This document shows positions 27,560 to 36,689 of a stretch of DNA of 64,000 nt, piece by piece. The stretch's first letter is position 1; each line of letters begins with the position of its first letter. Under the pieces are notes generated by a model. The model did not search any database. It was not told the origin of the DNA and worked only from the letters and a program-made list of their open reading frames with translations. The stretch is from Ruminiclostridium cellulolyticum H10 (GTDB taxonomy: Bacteria; Bacillota; Clostridia; Acetivibrionales; DSM-1351). A program made the translations under genes and the position numbers. The stretch spans positions 1,386,001 to 1,450,000 of the forward strand of contig NC_011898.1 in NCBI RefSeq assembly GCF_000022065.1. The letters are read 5' to 3'.

Positions 27560-27605
27560 TTGTAATTTTAAAATTTATGCAATTGTAATTTTAACTCCGT
27601 ATAAT
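27560..27605 (+). promoter_or_regulatory. Promoter with 12-bp direct repeats before the MacB-type exporter
   Basis: TTGTAATTTTAA occurs at 27560-27571 and 27583-27594 (period 23), and TATAAT lies at 27600-27605. Tandem repeats about two helical turns apart around the -35 region fit binding of an OmpR-family regulator such as the one encoded at 31027. Confidence 0.5.
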
Positions 27606-27687
27606 CTTGTGTATGAAAGATAAGCATCACCGCGGGATGCTTTAAAATAATCAGCTTTCAAAAAACAGATATACGGAGGTAGCGAAA

Positions 27688-28374
27688 ATGAAAGAAGTTT
27701 TAAGAATTGAAAATTTGACAAAAAAGTATGGAAAAGGCCAGAATGAGGTAACCGCAGTAGATAATATAAATTTTTCGGTGGAAAAGGGCGAGTTTGTTGC
27801 AATTATAGGGCCAAGCGGCTCAGGCAAAAGCACATTGCTACATTTAATCGGAGGAGTTGACAAGCCTACATCCGGCAAAGTATACATTGACGGCAAGGAC
27901 ATTTATGGGCTCAGGGAAAAGGATTTATCCATATTAAGAAGAAGAAAAGTAGGATTTGTATTCCAGGCATATAACCTTATCCCCGTATTGACAGCAGAAG
28001 AGAATATTCTCATGCCTCTGCTTTTGGACGGCAGGAAGGAAGATAGGCAATACATTGACGAACTCCTTAAAATACTTGATTTAAAAGACAGAAGAAAACA
28101 TCTGCCATCCGAGCTTTCTGGAGGACAGCAGCAGCGTGTTTCCATAGGTAGAGCTCTTGCAAACAAACCATCAATAATCCTTGCTGATGAGCCTACAGGA
28201 AACCTGGATACAAAAAACTCCAGAGAAGTTCTTGAATTGTTGAAATTCTCAGCGAAAAAATATAACCAGACTCTTATACTCATATCACATGACATGAATA
28301 TAGCAAGTATGGCAGACAGAGTCATAAGTATAGTGGATGGTAAAATTTCTTCCGATGAGGTGGTGAGACAATGA
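27688..28374 (+). CDS. ABC transporter ATP-binding protein, MacB/LolD type
   Basis: 228-residue ATPase with Walker A GPSGSGKST, the Q-loop VFQAYNLIPVLTAEENI, signature LSGGQQQRVSIGRAL and Walker B IILADEPTGNLD. This is the LolD/MacB/BceA class, which powers FtsX-type permeases without classic transport channels. The start ATG follows ACGGAGG. It overlaps the permease gene by 4 nt. The two-component pair at 31027-32971 follows the exporter, as in peptide-antibiotic detoxification modules. Confidence 0.95.
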   Translation: MKEVLRIENLTKKYGKGQNEVTAVDNINFSVEKGEFVAIIGPSGSGKSTLLHLIGGVDKPTSGKVYIDGKDIYGLREKDLSILRRRKVGFVFQAYNLIPVLTAEENILMPLLLDGRKEDRQYIDELLKILDLKDRRKHLPSELSGGQQQRVSIGRALANKPSIILADEPTGNLDTKNSREVLELLKFSAKKYNQTLILISHDMNIASMADRVISIVDGKISSDEVVRQ

Positions 28375-30872
28375 AAAATTATTCAACACTTACCTCTCGG
28401 TATTTGAAAAAGCATAAAGGCAGGACTATATTGACTCTTATCGGGATTATTATAGCCATAGCCATGTTTACGGCTATAGGAAGTATTTACTATAGTGGAG
28501 TGGACAGTGAAATTAAAAATGCCAAGGCAAACGGTGATTATCAAGTTTACTTTTACGATTTGGGAAAAGAAAATGTTAATGCATTATATTCCAATGCAGA
28601 GTTTAAAAACGGTGGAGTAATAAAACTGGAAGGCAAATATAAGTTTGAAAACGATAAACTGACAGAATCGTTGAGAACCCTTGATATAAAAAGCTATGAT
28701 GCTGCTGCCTTTAAAGATATATTCAAAGTCAAATTGTTAGAAGGAAGACTTCCTAGGAACAGCTCCGAAATAGTGATTGACAAAAAATTAAGTGCTGTTT
28801 TAAAAGATAAAAAAATAAGCAATGCGCTAAAAGGTACGTTGGCCGATAAGAACTCATCAAGTGGGAAAGATTATACTATTGTAGGGGTATATGACAGCAA
28901 CTATATTACTAACACTGCATTGAGCTATCTGGATATCAAGACTTCTTCTGACTCGAAGGATTATTTCTTTTATGCAAATATGAAAAGCGAAAAGAATATA
29001 GTAGATAATGCACAAAAAATAGCAAAAGCAAATAATGTAAAACTGGAAACAAACACACTCCTTTTATACCTTATGGGTGAAGGGCCTGACAAAACCAGAA
29101 ACGATAGCATGGACCAGATATTTGCTATAATTGCAGGATTCGTTGTTATCTGTACGGTGGTTGTTATATATAATTCATTCAATATATCTGTAATGGAAAG
29201 AATCAAGCATTTCGGCATACTTCGGAGTATCGGAGCAACCAAAGCCCAGATAAGAAGGTTGGTTTTTAAGGAAGCTGCAATAATGAGTGCGATATCCATA
29301 CCAATAGGTATTATTGCAGGCTTTGCTGGAATATTTATCACCTTTAGACTCTTTATGAATGGCTTCCTTGGAGCTTTTGAGATTGGATTCTATCCGAAGG
29401 TAATTATTGTTGCTGCAATTTTAGGAATTTTTACAGTATTTATTTCTGCATTTTTCCCGGCAAGGACAGCGTCAAAGGTTTCCCCCATAGATGCAATAAG
29501 GGGTACTGTAGTTGTTAAAGGAGACAAGGCAAAAAGAAGAGGCGGGCGTTGGGCCAGACTGCTTTTCAGTTTTGAAGGGCAGGTTGCATACAAGAACATT
29601 AAAAGAAATCGAAAGAGGTTTTATGTTACCTGTATATCACTTATGATATCCATTGTAATGTTCGTATTTTTCTCTAATTTTATAGATATATTTGTCCAGA
29701 GCAATAAAATAGCAAATCAGGCAATAAGGGTTGAAGCTACTTTTGCTGACACCAGCGATGTCAATCTGGCAGGAAATCTTCCAAAACAGGTTAAGGAACT
29801 GGACGGGATTAAAGAAATATATGAAATGACCAACAAGTACATTACGTATACCCTTGATAAAAAAATGCTTTCAGACAAATTTGTTAATTCGTTAAACTAC
29901 AACACAAAGCTTGAAGAATATGGACAGAACTATTTTATAAATAGTGTCAGGCTGTTAGGCTATGATGAGAATTGCCTCAAGCTCTTCAACAAAGAAAACA
30001 AAACAAATATTGAATATGATAGCTTTAAAAATAATAATGAGGTAATCATTGTAAACAAGGCAAGGGGCAGTCAGGATAAAACTACAATTTTTGACAGCTT
30101 TACAAAGTACAAAGTAGGGGATGAAATAAAAATGCCTGTTTTAAACAGCAGCTATTTAAAAAATCCTGATACCGAACAGCTAAAGCGTCTTATTGATAAC
30201 GGTAAAACAATTACCTTTAAGGTAGCTGGTGTTGTTGATTATGAGGCAGTATTACAAAATATTCCATACAATAGTTTTGGCATGATAATGTCCCATGACA
30301 GTTTTGAGAGACTGACAGGTACAAGCGAAATATCAATAATAGCATTAAATTTTGATTCGCCTGAATATGCAGAGAAAAATTATGAGAAGCTCAATATGCT
30401 TGCTGACGAAAACAAGGCACAATACATTGACATAAACAAGCAGAAAAAGCAGTTTGACGATCTGATGAATCAGATGATGATTCTTGTTTACGGATTCATC
30501 AGCCTTATAATACTTATATCTACTGTAAATATAATTAATACGATAACAATCAATCTTCTTGTCAAAAAGAGAGAGTACGCTACTTTTAAGGCTATTGGTA
30601 TGACAAAGGGTCAGTTTCAGAAGTTGGTTTTGCTTGAGGGAGCCTTATTTGGATTAATTGCTTGTATAATAGGACTGCCTATCGCCTTCCTTCTTACCTA
30701 TTTTGGTATTATCAATAACAATCCTCTTGGCGACATAGGTTACCGAGCGGCTTGGTGGCCGTACTTATACGGAGGCCTTGGAGTGATAGTGATTACACTT
30801 TTAGCAGCACTGTTCCCATTGCGCAAACTAAATGATATGAACATTGTGGAATCTCTTCGTGTAGAGGAATAA
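28371..30872 (+). CDS. ABC transporter permease with two FtsX domains
   Basis: 833 residues. An N-terminal transmembrane segment (about 15-35) precedes a large external region and a three-helix FtsX domain (about 255-365, GILRSIGATKAQIRRLVFKEA). A second half has its own anchor (about 415-440), external region and FtsX domain near the C-terminus (about 705-825, ATFKAIGMTKGQFQKLVLLEGALFG). The duplicated FtsX layout suits mechanotransmission or export of peptides or lipids. The partner ATPase overlaps it upstream. The substrate is unknown; antimicrobial peptide defence is an inference from the linked two-component genes. Confidence 0.92.
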   Translation: MKNYSTLTSRYLKKHKGRTILTLIGIIIAIAMFTAIGSIYYSGVDSEIKNAKANGDYQVYFYDLGKENVNALYSNAEFKNGGVIKLEGKYKFENDKLTESLRTLDIKSYDAAAFKDIFKVKLLEGRLPRNSSEIVIDKKLSAVLKDKKISNALKGTLADKNSSSGKDYTIVGVYDSNYITNTALSYLDIKTSSDSKDYFFYANMKSEKNIVDNAQKIAKANNVKLETNTLLLYLMGEGPDKTRNDSMDQIFAIIAGFVVICTVVVIYNSFNISVMERIKHFGILRSIGATKAQIRRLVFKEAAIMSAISIPIGIIAGFAGIFITFRLFMNGFLGAFEIGFYPKVIIVAAILGIFTVFISAFFPARTASKVSPIDAIRGTVVVKGDKAKRRGGRWARLLFSFEGQVAYKNIKRNRKRFYVTCISLMISIVMFVFFSNFIDIFVQSNKIANQAIRVEATFADTSDVNLAGNLPKQVKELDGIKEIYEMTNKYITYTLDKKMLSDKFVNSLNYNTKLEEYGQNYFINSVRLLGYDENCLKLFNKENKTNIEYDSFKNNNEVIIVNKARGSQDKTTIFDSFTKYKVGDEIKMPVLNSSYLKNPDTEQLKRLIDNGKTITFKVAGVVDYEAVLQNIPYNSFGMIMSHDSFERLTGTSEISIIALNFDSPEYAEKNYEKLNMLADENKAQYIDINKQKKQFDDLMNQMMILVYGFISLIILISTVNIINTITINLLVKKREYATFKAIGMTKGQFQKLVLLEGALFGLIACIIGLPIAFLLTYFGIINNNPLGDIGYRAAWWPYLYGGLGVIVITLLAALFPLRKLNDMNIVESLRVEE

Positions 30873-30902
30873 GCTCAAAGTAAGTTATTTCTAGTTTGAT
30901 AC

Positions 30903-30952
30903 AGCCTGCCGGATTCTGAAAGAGATTGAATCATTTGGAACTCCGGTAGGCT
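30903..30952 (+). terminator. Stem-loop after the FtsX permease
   Basis: AGCCTGCCGGA (30903-30913) pairs with TCCGGTAGGCT (30942-30952), with one G-U pair and a 28-nt loop. The following T content is weak, so partial termination is likely. Confidence 0.5.
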
Positions 30953-31026
30953 ACATTTCATTATATATGGTGTATAATTATACTATATATTCTAAATATC
31001 TAATGTATAAAGGAGGCTAACGAATA

Positions 31027-31701
31027 ATGAATATCCTACTTGTGGAAGACGATGCACCCCTAGCTATGGGAATTGAATATGCATTGAAAAAGCAGGATTT
31101 TTCGGTATCAATAGCAAAGAATATTAAAGAAGCCTACCGAATATTTAATGAAGAGGTACAATTAATCCTGTTGGATGTTACTCTTCCCGACGGAAACGGA
31201 TATGATTTTTGTAAGCAGGTACGGCAGACAAGCACTGTGCCAATAATTTTCATGACAGCTTTGGACGATGAACCCAACGTAGTATTCGGACTTGATATCG
31301 GCGGAGATGACTATATTTCAAAGCCTGTAAGAACCAGTGAATTGATTTCCAGAATAAACGCTATTATGAGAAGACAGAAGCAGACTGACGGGTTAGATAC
31401 GGGTAGAATTACCAGCGGCAGTGTAGTGGTCGAGCCCCTGAAATGTAAGGTTTGTGTAAATTCTCAGGAAGTTTTTCTTACTGCTGTTGAATATAAGCTA
31501 TTGCTTGTCCTTCTTGAAAATAAAGGGAAGGTAATGAGCAGAAACACTATTATTGAGAAGCTCTGGGATATTGACAGTAATTTTGTTGACTACAACACTC
31601 TGAATGTTTATATGAAAAGGCTCCGTGAAAAAATTGAAACCGGAGATGAAAAGCACATTGAAACAGTACGAGGGTTGGGGTATATGTGGAAAGAAAGCTA
31701 G
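31027..31701 (+). CDS. OmpR-family response regulator
   Basis: 224 residues: receiver domain with VEDD, phospho-acceptor Asp in LILLDVTLPDGNG, and Lys in DYISKPV; then a winged-helix domain (LTAVEYKLLLVLLENKGKVMSRNTIIEKLWD, VRGLGYMWKES). ATG 31027 follows AAAGGAGG. A sensor kinase gene starts 25 nt after the stop. It probably controls the MacB-type exporter upstream; repeats at 27560-27594 are candidate sites. Confidence 0.94.
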   Translation: MNILLVEDDAPLAMGIEYALKKQDFSVSIAKNIKEAYRIFNEEVQLILLDVTLPDGNGYDFCKQVRQTSTVPIIFMTALDDEPNVVFGLDIGGDDYISKPVRTSELISRINAIMRRQKQTDGLDTGRITSGSVVVEPLKCKVCVNSQEVFLTAVEYKLLLVLLENKGKVMSRNTIIEKLWDIDSNFVDYNTLNVYMKRLREKIETGDEKHIETVRGLGYMWKES

Positions 31702-31726
31702 TATACTTTGGCATGGAGGTTGCGTA

Positions 31727-32971
31727 TTGAAGCTTCTGAAAAATAAAGAAATTCAACTTACCATAGGAATAATAACAGTTTTAATTATAGCTTTGGGTGC
31801 TGTTTCTTATTACACGGTGAGGAACTTTGTAAATTATGTTAATAAAACACAAATACAGCAAAATACAGTAGCAATAGGTGCTATTGTAAAACAATATCCG
31901 CATTTGGAAAGTGATATCGTTAAAAACTACACAAAGGGCTTCAAGGAAGACTATGAGTATGGAAAATCAATTTTAAAGAAATATTCCTATGACGAAAACC
32001 TTGGCGTAGAAAAAAATTATATACTTGAAAACAGCTTTAAAAAGGCATATACCAGAATAAAAATAACTATTGTAGGGTTTTGGGTGGTACTGGTTTTGTT
32101 CTGTGTCCTTAGCTTCAATAGAATATTCTCCAAAATAAGAAAAATCAGTGTCAGTGCGGAAGCCATCGTAGAAGGAAATTACGATTCAATAAAAGGGGAT
32201 ACCCAAGAAGGGGATATAGGATATCTGATATACCAGATAAACTGTATGAGTGAACGTTTAAGTGAAAATGTTCATGCTTTGGAAAATGAAAAGATATTTT
32301 TGAAACGAATCATGGCGGATATATCCCATCAGCTAAAAACACCCCTTGCTTCTCTTATAATGTTTAACGATATAATGAAAAATGACAGTTCCCTTTCCGA
32401 AGAGGAAAGGGCAGGTTTTGTTTTGGAGAGCAAAAATCAGCTAGACAGGATGGAATGGCTCATAAAAAACATACTTAAAATGGCAAAGCTTGAGGCAGGA
32501 GTTGTTGAATTTTCAATGGAGGAAGCAGATATTTCAGAAACGGTTCAAAGAAGTCTTTCCCCGCTTAAAACAATTGCTGCGGAAAAAAATGTTGATATCA
32601 GGCTCAACGGTTCTTCAGGAGTAATAGTTAACCATGATATTAACTGGACTACAGAAGCATTTTCAAACATTATTAAAAACTGTATAGAACATAGCAGCAA
32701 AGGTGGAGATATTAACATATCCTGGGATGAAAATAATGTATTTGTACAGATAATAATTGAGGACGAGGGTCAGGGGATTCCTAAGGATGAGCTTTCAAGA
32801 ATCTTTGACAGATTCTATAAAGGGTCTTACAGCTGTAATCCAACAAATATCGGAATAGGACTATATATTACCAAGACTATTGTGGAAGGTCAGAACGGGT
32901 CAATATATGTAAGCAGTACCCATGGAAAAGGTACCAGGTTTACAGTGAGACTCATGAAGAACCCCCTTTAA
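31727..32971 (+). CDS. Sensor histidine kinase, two transmembrane segments
   Basis: 414 residues from a TTG start at 31727, chosen because GGAGG lies 8 nt upstream and the product then begins LKLLKNKEIQLTIGIITVLII, just before the first membrane segment. A frame running back to 31625 would overlap the regulator gene deeply. Segments at about 10-30 and 108-130 bracket a short external loop of about 75 residues. A HAMP-like linker, HisKA (ADISHQLKTPLAS, His201) and HATPase (NIIKNCIEHS, EDEGQGIPKD, GIGLYITKTIV) follow. It is paired with the regulator at 31027. Confidence 0.92.
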   Translation: MKLLKNKEIQLTIGIITVLIIALGAVSYYTVRNFVNYVNKTQIQQNTVAIGAIVKQYPHLESDIVKNYTKGFKEDYEYGKSILKKYSYDENLGVEKNYILENSFKKAYTRIKITIVGFWVVLVLFCVLSFNRIFSKIRKISVSAEAIVEGNYDSIKGDTQEGDIGYLIYQINCMSERLSENVHALENEKIFLKRIMADISHQLKTPLASLIMFNDIMKNDSSLSEEERAGFVLESKNQLDRMEWLIKNILKMAKLEAGVVEFSMEEADISETVQRSLSPLKTIAAEKNVDIRLNGSSGVIVNHDINWTTEAFSNIIKNCIEHSSKGGDINISWDENNVFVQIIIEDEGQGIPKDELSRIFDRFYKGSYSCNPTNIGIGLYITKTIVEGQNGSIYVSSTHGKGTRFTVRLMKNPL

Positions 32972-33000
32972 AATAAATAAATATTCAGGAGGGTTATGTA

Positions 33001-33903
33001 ATGGGAAAAAATGATATTTACCTTTACGGCATGACTTTGGTTTCAAAAATGAATTTGCTGGAAGGAGAGTACCCGGAAGCTGATACTTATTCCGAAATAA
33101 AGGAAAGCTATGTACTGCCGGGAGGAGAAACTGGAAGCTGTGCAATAGTATTATCCGCACTAGGCCTAACAGTTAAGATTGACGGAAACTTTCAAGGTCG
33201 TAAAACCCAAGGAATTCTGGAAGAATACCTTGTTGGCAGATTCGGAATTGATATGTCAGGTGTTTACTTTGACAGCACTTTTGACGGGGTTCGGGATATG
33301 GTTTTAATAGGAACAAATAGCAGAACATGCTTTGGTGCATTTTGTTCATATTTCAGTAATGAAACAAAAAGATGGAACAAGCCTGACATCAAGGACATAG
33401 AAAATTGCAGTGTAGTGGGACTCGACCCCTTCTTTATGGAACAGTCTGAAGCAGTCGCAGACTACTGCCAAGGATTAGGGAAGAAATATGTTACCATTGA
33501 TTGTAAGTATGATACGGTAATTCATAAATATTCAGAAGTCAATGTTATTTCTAATGAATTTATAAGGAATAACTATCCAGAAAGAGATGTTAATGAATTG
33601 TTCAGAGATTATACAAAAAATACGGAAGGTTTGGTAATATTTACATTTGGTTCCAAGGAAATAATGTTTGGACGAAGAAATCAACCCATACAAAGAATGA
33701 AACCTTACAGGGTAAAGGTACAGAGTACTCTGGGTGCTGGTGATTCTTTCAAGGCTGGGGCAATATATGCAGTACTAAAAAATATGAGTGATGAACAGAT
33801 AGTGCAATTTGCTGCAGCTACGGCAGCAACTGTGTGCAGCAGATTTCCCCTTGCATTATATCCCCCGGATATTGAAACAATAAATCAATTAATTAATAAA
33901 TAA
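33001..33903 (+). CDS. PfkB-family carbohydrate kinase
   Basis: 300-residue ribokinase-like ATP-dependent kinase. An N-terminal GGETGSCAIVLSALG corresponds to the family substrate motif. The C-terminal STLGAGDSFKAGAIYAVL has the GAGD anion hole with catalytic Asp. The sugar or nucleoside substrate is unknown; sequence alone does not separate fructokinase, ribokinase and tagatose-6-phosphate kinase. ATG follows CAGGAGGG. It may be co-transcribed with the lipoprotein at 33980 (76 nt gap). Confidence 0.88.
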   Translation: MGKNDIYLYGMTLVSKMNLLEGEYPEADTYSEIKESYVLPGGETGSCAIVLSALGLTVKIDGNFQGRKTQGILEEYLVGRFGIDMSGVYFDSTFDGVRDMVLIGTNSRTCFGAFCSYFSNETKRWNKPDIKDIENCSVVGLDPFFMEQSEAVADYCQGLGKKYVTIDCKYDTVIHKYSEVNVISNEFIRNNYPERDVNELFRDYTKNTEGLVIFTFGSKEIMFGRRNQPIQRMKPYRVKVQSTLGAGDSFKAGAIYAVLKNMSDEQIVQFAAATAATVCSRFPLALYPPDIETINQLINK

Positions 33904-33979
33904 TAGTTTTATAAATCATATTAATGGTATATAATATAAATGCGAATAATTCCCATTTGACTTTAGGGAGGTAATTTTA

Positions 33980-34891
33980 TTGAAACTAAATACACTCTTA
34001 AGGACGTTATTAATAACCTTAGCGTTCTCATTTATATTAGCCGGCTGTTCTGCAGGAACGGAAAATACTACAGAAAATAATGAAACTACAATAGTTACTT
34101 CATTTTATCCCATGTATATTTTTACCCAAAACATTGTAAAGGATATACCCGGTATAAAGCTTGAAAATATGACAGAACCCCAGCAAGGCTGTCTTCACGA
34201 TTACCAGATGGTTCCCGCCGATTTAAAAACCCTTGAGAAAGCGGACATATTTGTAATTAATGGGGCAGGGATGGAAGCTTTTCTGGACAAGGTAATCAAG
34301 CAGAGGCCTTCTCTTAAAATAGTAGAAGCATCCAAAAATATTGAGCTTATAAAAGACCCAAATGGAGAGAAAAATGCACATGTCTGGGTTGGTGTTTCCG
34401 GTGCAATACAAGAGGTCAAAAATATCGCTGAGGGACTTGCTGAGTCAGACGCAAAAAATGCCGATGCCTACAGGAAAAATGCCTCTGAATATGTAAAGCA
34501 GCTGGGGGCTCTAAAAGAGAAAATGAATAAGGAACTGAAAGAATTCAAGAAGAAGGATGTTATTACCTTCCATGAGGCTTTTCCGTATTTTGCAAAGGAA
34601 TTTGGACTAAATATAGTGTCAGTGGTAGAGCGTGAGCCTGGAACGGAACCAAGTGCGGGAGAGCTTGCTGGACTAATAAACAAGATAAAAAGTACCAATG
34701 TAAAAATACTGTTTGCAGAACCTCAGTATTCTGCAAAAGCCGCTGAATCTATAGCAAAACAAACCGATGCAAAGGTTTATATGCTTGATCCTGTTGTAAC
34801 GGGTGAAAAAAATGCACCTGCTGACCGCTACATTAAAACAATGGAAGAGAACCTGAAAGTTTTGGTAAAAGCTTTTAAGGAGAATCAATAG
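33980..34891 (+). CDS. ZnuA/AdcA-like metal-binding lipoprotein (cluster A-I SBP)
   Basis: 303 residues with TTG start after GGGAGG. Signal peptide and lipobox ILAGC (Cys23). The fold of zinc/manganese SBPs is clear: TSFYPMYIFTQNI, GAGMEAFLDKV, and expected metal ligands His in NAHVWVGVSG and ITFHEAFPYFAKEFG, Glu in REPGTEPSAGE and Asp in MLDPVV. The acidic, His-rich loop of true ZnuA is absent. No ABC permease or ATPase of this class is adjacent, so it is an orphan in this locus. A response regulator starts 30 nt downstream, possibly in the same transcript. Confidence 0.9.
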   Translation: MKLNTLLRTLLITLAFSFILAGCSAGTENTTENNETTIVTSFYPMYIFTQNIVKDIPGIKLENMTEPQQGCLHDYQMVPADLKTLEKADIFVINGAGMEAFLDKVIKQRPSLKIVEASKNIELIKDPNGEKNAHVWVGVSGAIQEVKNIAEGLAESDAKNADAYRKNASEYVKQLGALKEKMNKELKEFKKKDVITFHEAFPYFAKEFGLNIVSVVEREPGTEPSAGELAGLINKIKSTNVKILFAEPQYSAKAAESIAKQTDAKVYMLDPVVTGEKNAPADRYIKTMEENLKVLVKAFKENQ

Positions 34892-34921
34892 AAGCTGTGC
34901 AATAAAAATCTGGGGGCTTTT

Positions 34922-35623
34922 ATGGTAGAGCAAATAAAAATATTAATTGTTGAGGATGATAGGGAAATCAACAGGCTTATAGCTGACAATCTGGTCAAGG
35001 AAGGATATTGTGCAATAAGCACACACGATGGTGCAGCTGCTGTAGAAAAGCTTAGGGCTGATGAATTCCAGCTGGTTATTCTGGATATAATGCTTCCCAA
35101 GGTAGGGGGCTACGAAGTGTTACAAAAAATAAGGGAGAAAGGAAATACTCCCGTGCTCATATTATCTGCGAAATGTGAGGAAACAGATAAAATAATTGGT
35201 TTGGGGCTTGGTGCTGATGATTATTTAGCCAAGCCCTTTGGCATTGGTGAATTAACAGCAAGGGTAAAAGCACAGCTGAGAAGATATTTAAACTTTTCAT
35301 GGGAAACCGACAAACGAACACAGATAATCAGGCATATGAACATTGAAATGAATGTAGATACATATGAAGTGAAAGTAGGTGACAACTCCGTTACATTGAC
35401 AGCCAAGGAGTTTGAAATACTGAAACTCTTCTTACAGAATCCCCGAAAGGTATTTACCAAAAACCAGCTGTTTAAATCCATATGGGGTGAAAACTATATA
35501 AACGACGAGAACACTGTCATGGTTCATATAAGAAGGTTGCGTGAAAAAATTGAAAAAGACCCTTCAAATCCAAGTTATATACAGACTATCTGGGGAATAG
35601 GCTACAAGCTTGTAGAGGAGTAA
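34922..35623 (+). CDS. OmpR-family response regulator
   Basis: 233 residues. The receiver domain has VEDD, Asp in LVILDIMLPKVGG and Lys in DYLAKPF; the C-terminal winged helix (LTAKEFEILKLFLQNPRKVFTKNQLFKSIWG, WGIGYKLVEE) is complete. ATG 34922 follows GGGGGC. The kinase ATG is 1 nt after the stop. With the ABC genes at 36690-39146 it looks like the regulator of a BcrAB/lantibiotic-immunity-type exporter. Confidence 0.94.
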   Translation: MVEQIKILIVEDDREINRLIADNLVKEGYCAISTHDGAAAVEKLRADEFQLVILDIMLPKVGGYEVLQKIREKGNTPVLILSAKCEETDKIIGLGLGADDYLAKPFGIGELTARVKAQLRRYLNFSWETDKRTQIIRHMNIEMNVDTYEVKVGDNSVTLTAKEFEILKLFLQNPRKVFTKNQLFKSIWGENYINDENTVMVHIRRLREKIEKDPSNPSYIQTIWGIGYKLVEE

Positions 35624-35624
35624 T

Positions 35625-36557
35625 ATGAGTGTATTGATTGGAATTGTAACTTTATCAGTAATTTTAAACATTGTACTTTCATTGAAAATTATTGCAATTA
35701 AAAAGGGTATGAACTATATTACCGGGGTTTTATCGGATATCAGTAATTTCAGATCAAACCGAAGAATACATATCGGCTTGAAATATAAAACCCTGAAAGA
35801 CATAAGCAGCGAGCTTAATATACTTCTCGATAAATTTCAGAGTACACTTGACGAAAAACAAACTCTCGAAATTGCCCACAAACAGCTCATAGCAAATATA
35901 TCCCATGATATCCGTACACCGCTTACGTCACTTCTTGGCTTTGTGGAGGTACTTCAAAAGGGTGATGGTATCAGCAATACTGAACAAAAGGAATATCTGG
36001 ATATTATCCAGACAAAAGCACAGAATCTGTATAAAATGATTCAGGACTTTTTTGAGCTGTCAAAGCTTGAATCGGAAGATACGCCTATCAGGCTTGTGAA
36101 AACTGATTTGACAGATTTAGCAGAAGAAGTTATTGCAGCCTTTTATCAGGATTTTGTCATGAACGGCATAACGCCGGAAATTCAGCTTCCTCAGCATCCG
36201 GTTTATGTTTGGGGAGACAGGATCAGCTTACAAAGAATCCTGAACAATCTTATATCAAACGCTTTAAAGTACGGAAAAGACGGAAGGGTAACAGGTATTT
36301 CTGTTAGGGAAGAGGTCGAGAAGGTATGGCTGGATGTATGGGACAGGGGAAATGGTATACCGGGGCAGGATTTACCACTTGTTTTTAATCGGCTGTATAC
36401 CTCGGAAATTTCAAGAAACAGCAGTATGCGCGGTACCGGATTGGGGCTTGCAATTACGAAACAGCTGGTTGAGAAGCAAAACGGGGAGATCGAAGTATCC
36501 AGTAACCCTGGTGAGAAAACGGTTTTTTCCTTCAGCCTGATAAAATATCGCATATAG
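35625..36557 (+). CDS. Sensor histidine kinase with a single N-terminal membrane segment
   Basis: 310 residues. One hydrophobic segment (about 3-24) and no real extracellular domain, then about 65 residues to HisKA (ANISHDIRTPLTS, His94) and HATPase (NLISNALKYG, DRGNGIPG, GTGLGLAITKQLV). ATG 35625 has GAGGAG. Such intramembrane-sensing kinases usually receive their signal from the associated ABC transporter or the membrane. It is co-transcribed with the regulator upstream. Confidence 0.93.
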   Translation: MSVLIGIVTLSVILNIVLSLKIIAIKKGMNYITGVLSDISNFRSNRRIHIGLKYKTLKDISSELNILLDKFQSTLDEKQTLEIAHKQLIANISHDIRTPLTSLLGFVEVLQKGDGISNTEQKEYLDIIQTKAQNLYKMIQDFFELSKLESEDTPIRLVKTDLTDLAEEVIAAFYQDFVMNGITPEIQLPQHPVYVWGDRISLQRILNNLISNALKYGKDGRVTGISVREEVEKVWLDVWDRGNGIPGQDLPLVFNRLYTSEISRNSSMRGTGLGLAITKQLVEKQNGEIEVSSNPGEKTVFSFSLIKYRI

Positions 36558-36610
36558 CCATTGAGGATGTTGCAATAATGATGTTAATCTTATTTGCAAT
36601 ATCCTTTTTG

Positions 36611-36637
36611 TTAAGAAATTTGTAAGGATTTCTTTAA
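36611..36637 (+). promoter_or_regulatory. Imperfect dyad upstream of the ABC-2 operon
   Basis: TTAAGAAAT (36611-36619) and ATTTCTTTAA (36628-36637) flank TTGTAAGG, inside the 130-bp gap before the permease gene. A TATTAT box follows near 36659. Candidate operator for the 34922 regulator. Confidence 0.4.
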
Positions 36638-36689
36638 TACAGCGTAAGGCGAATATTGTATTATAAAAGAAAAACTGCGGGGTGATACA

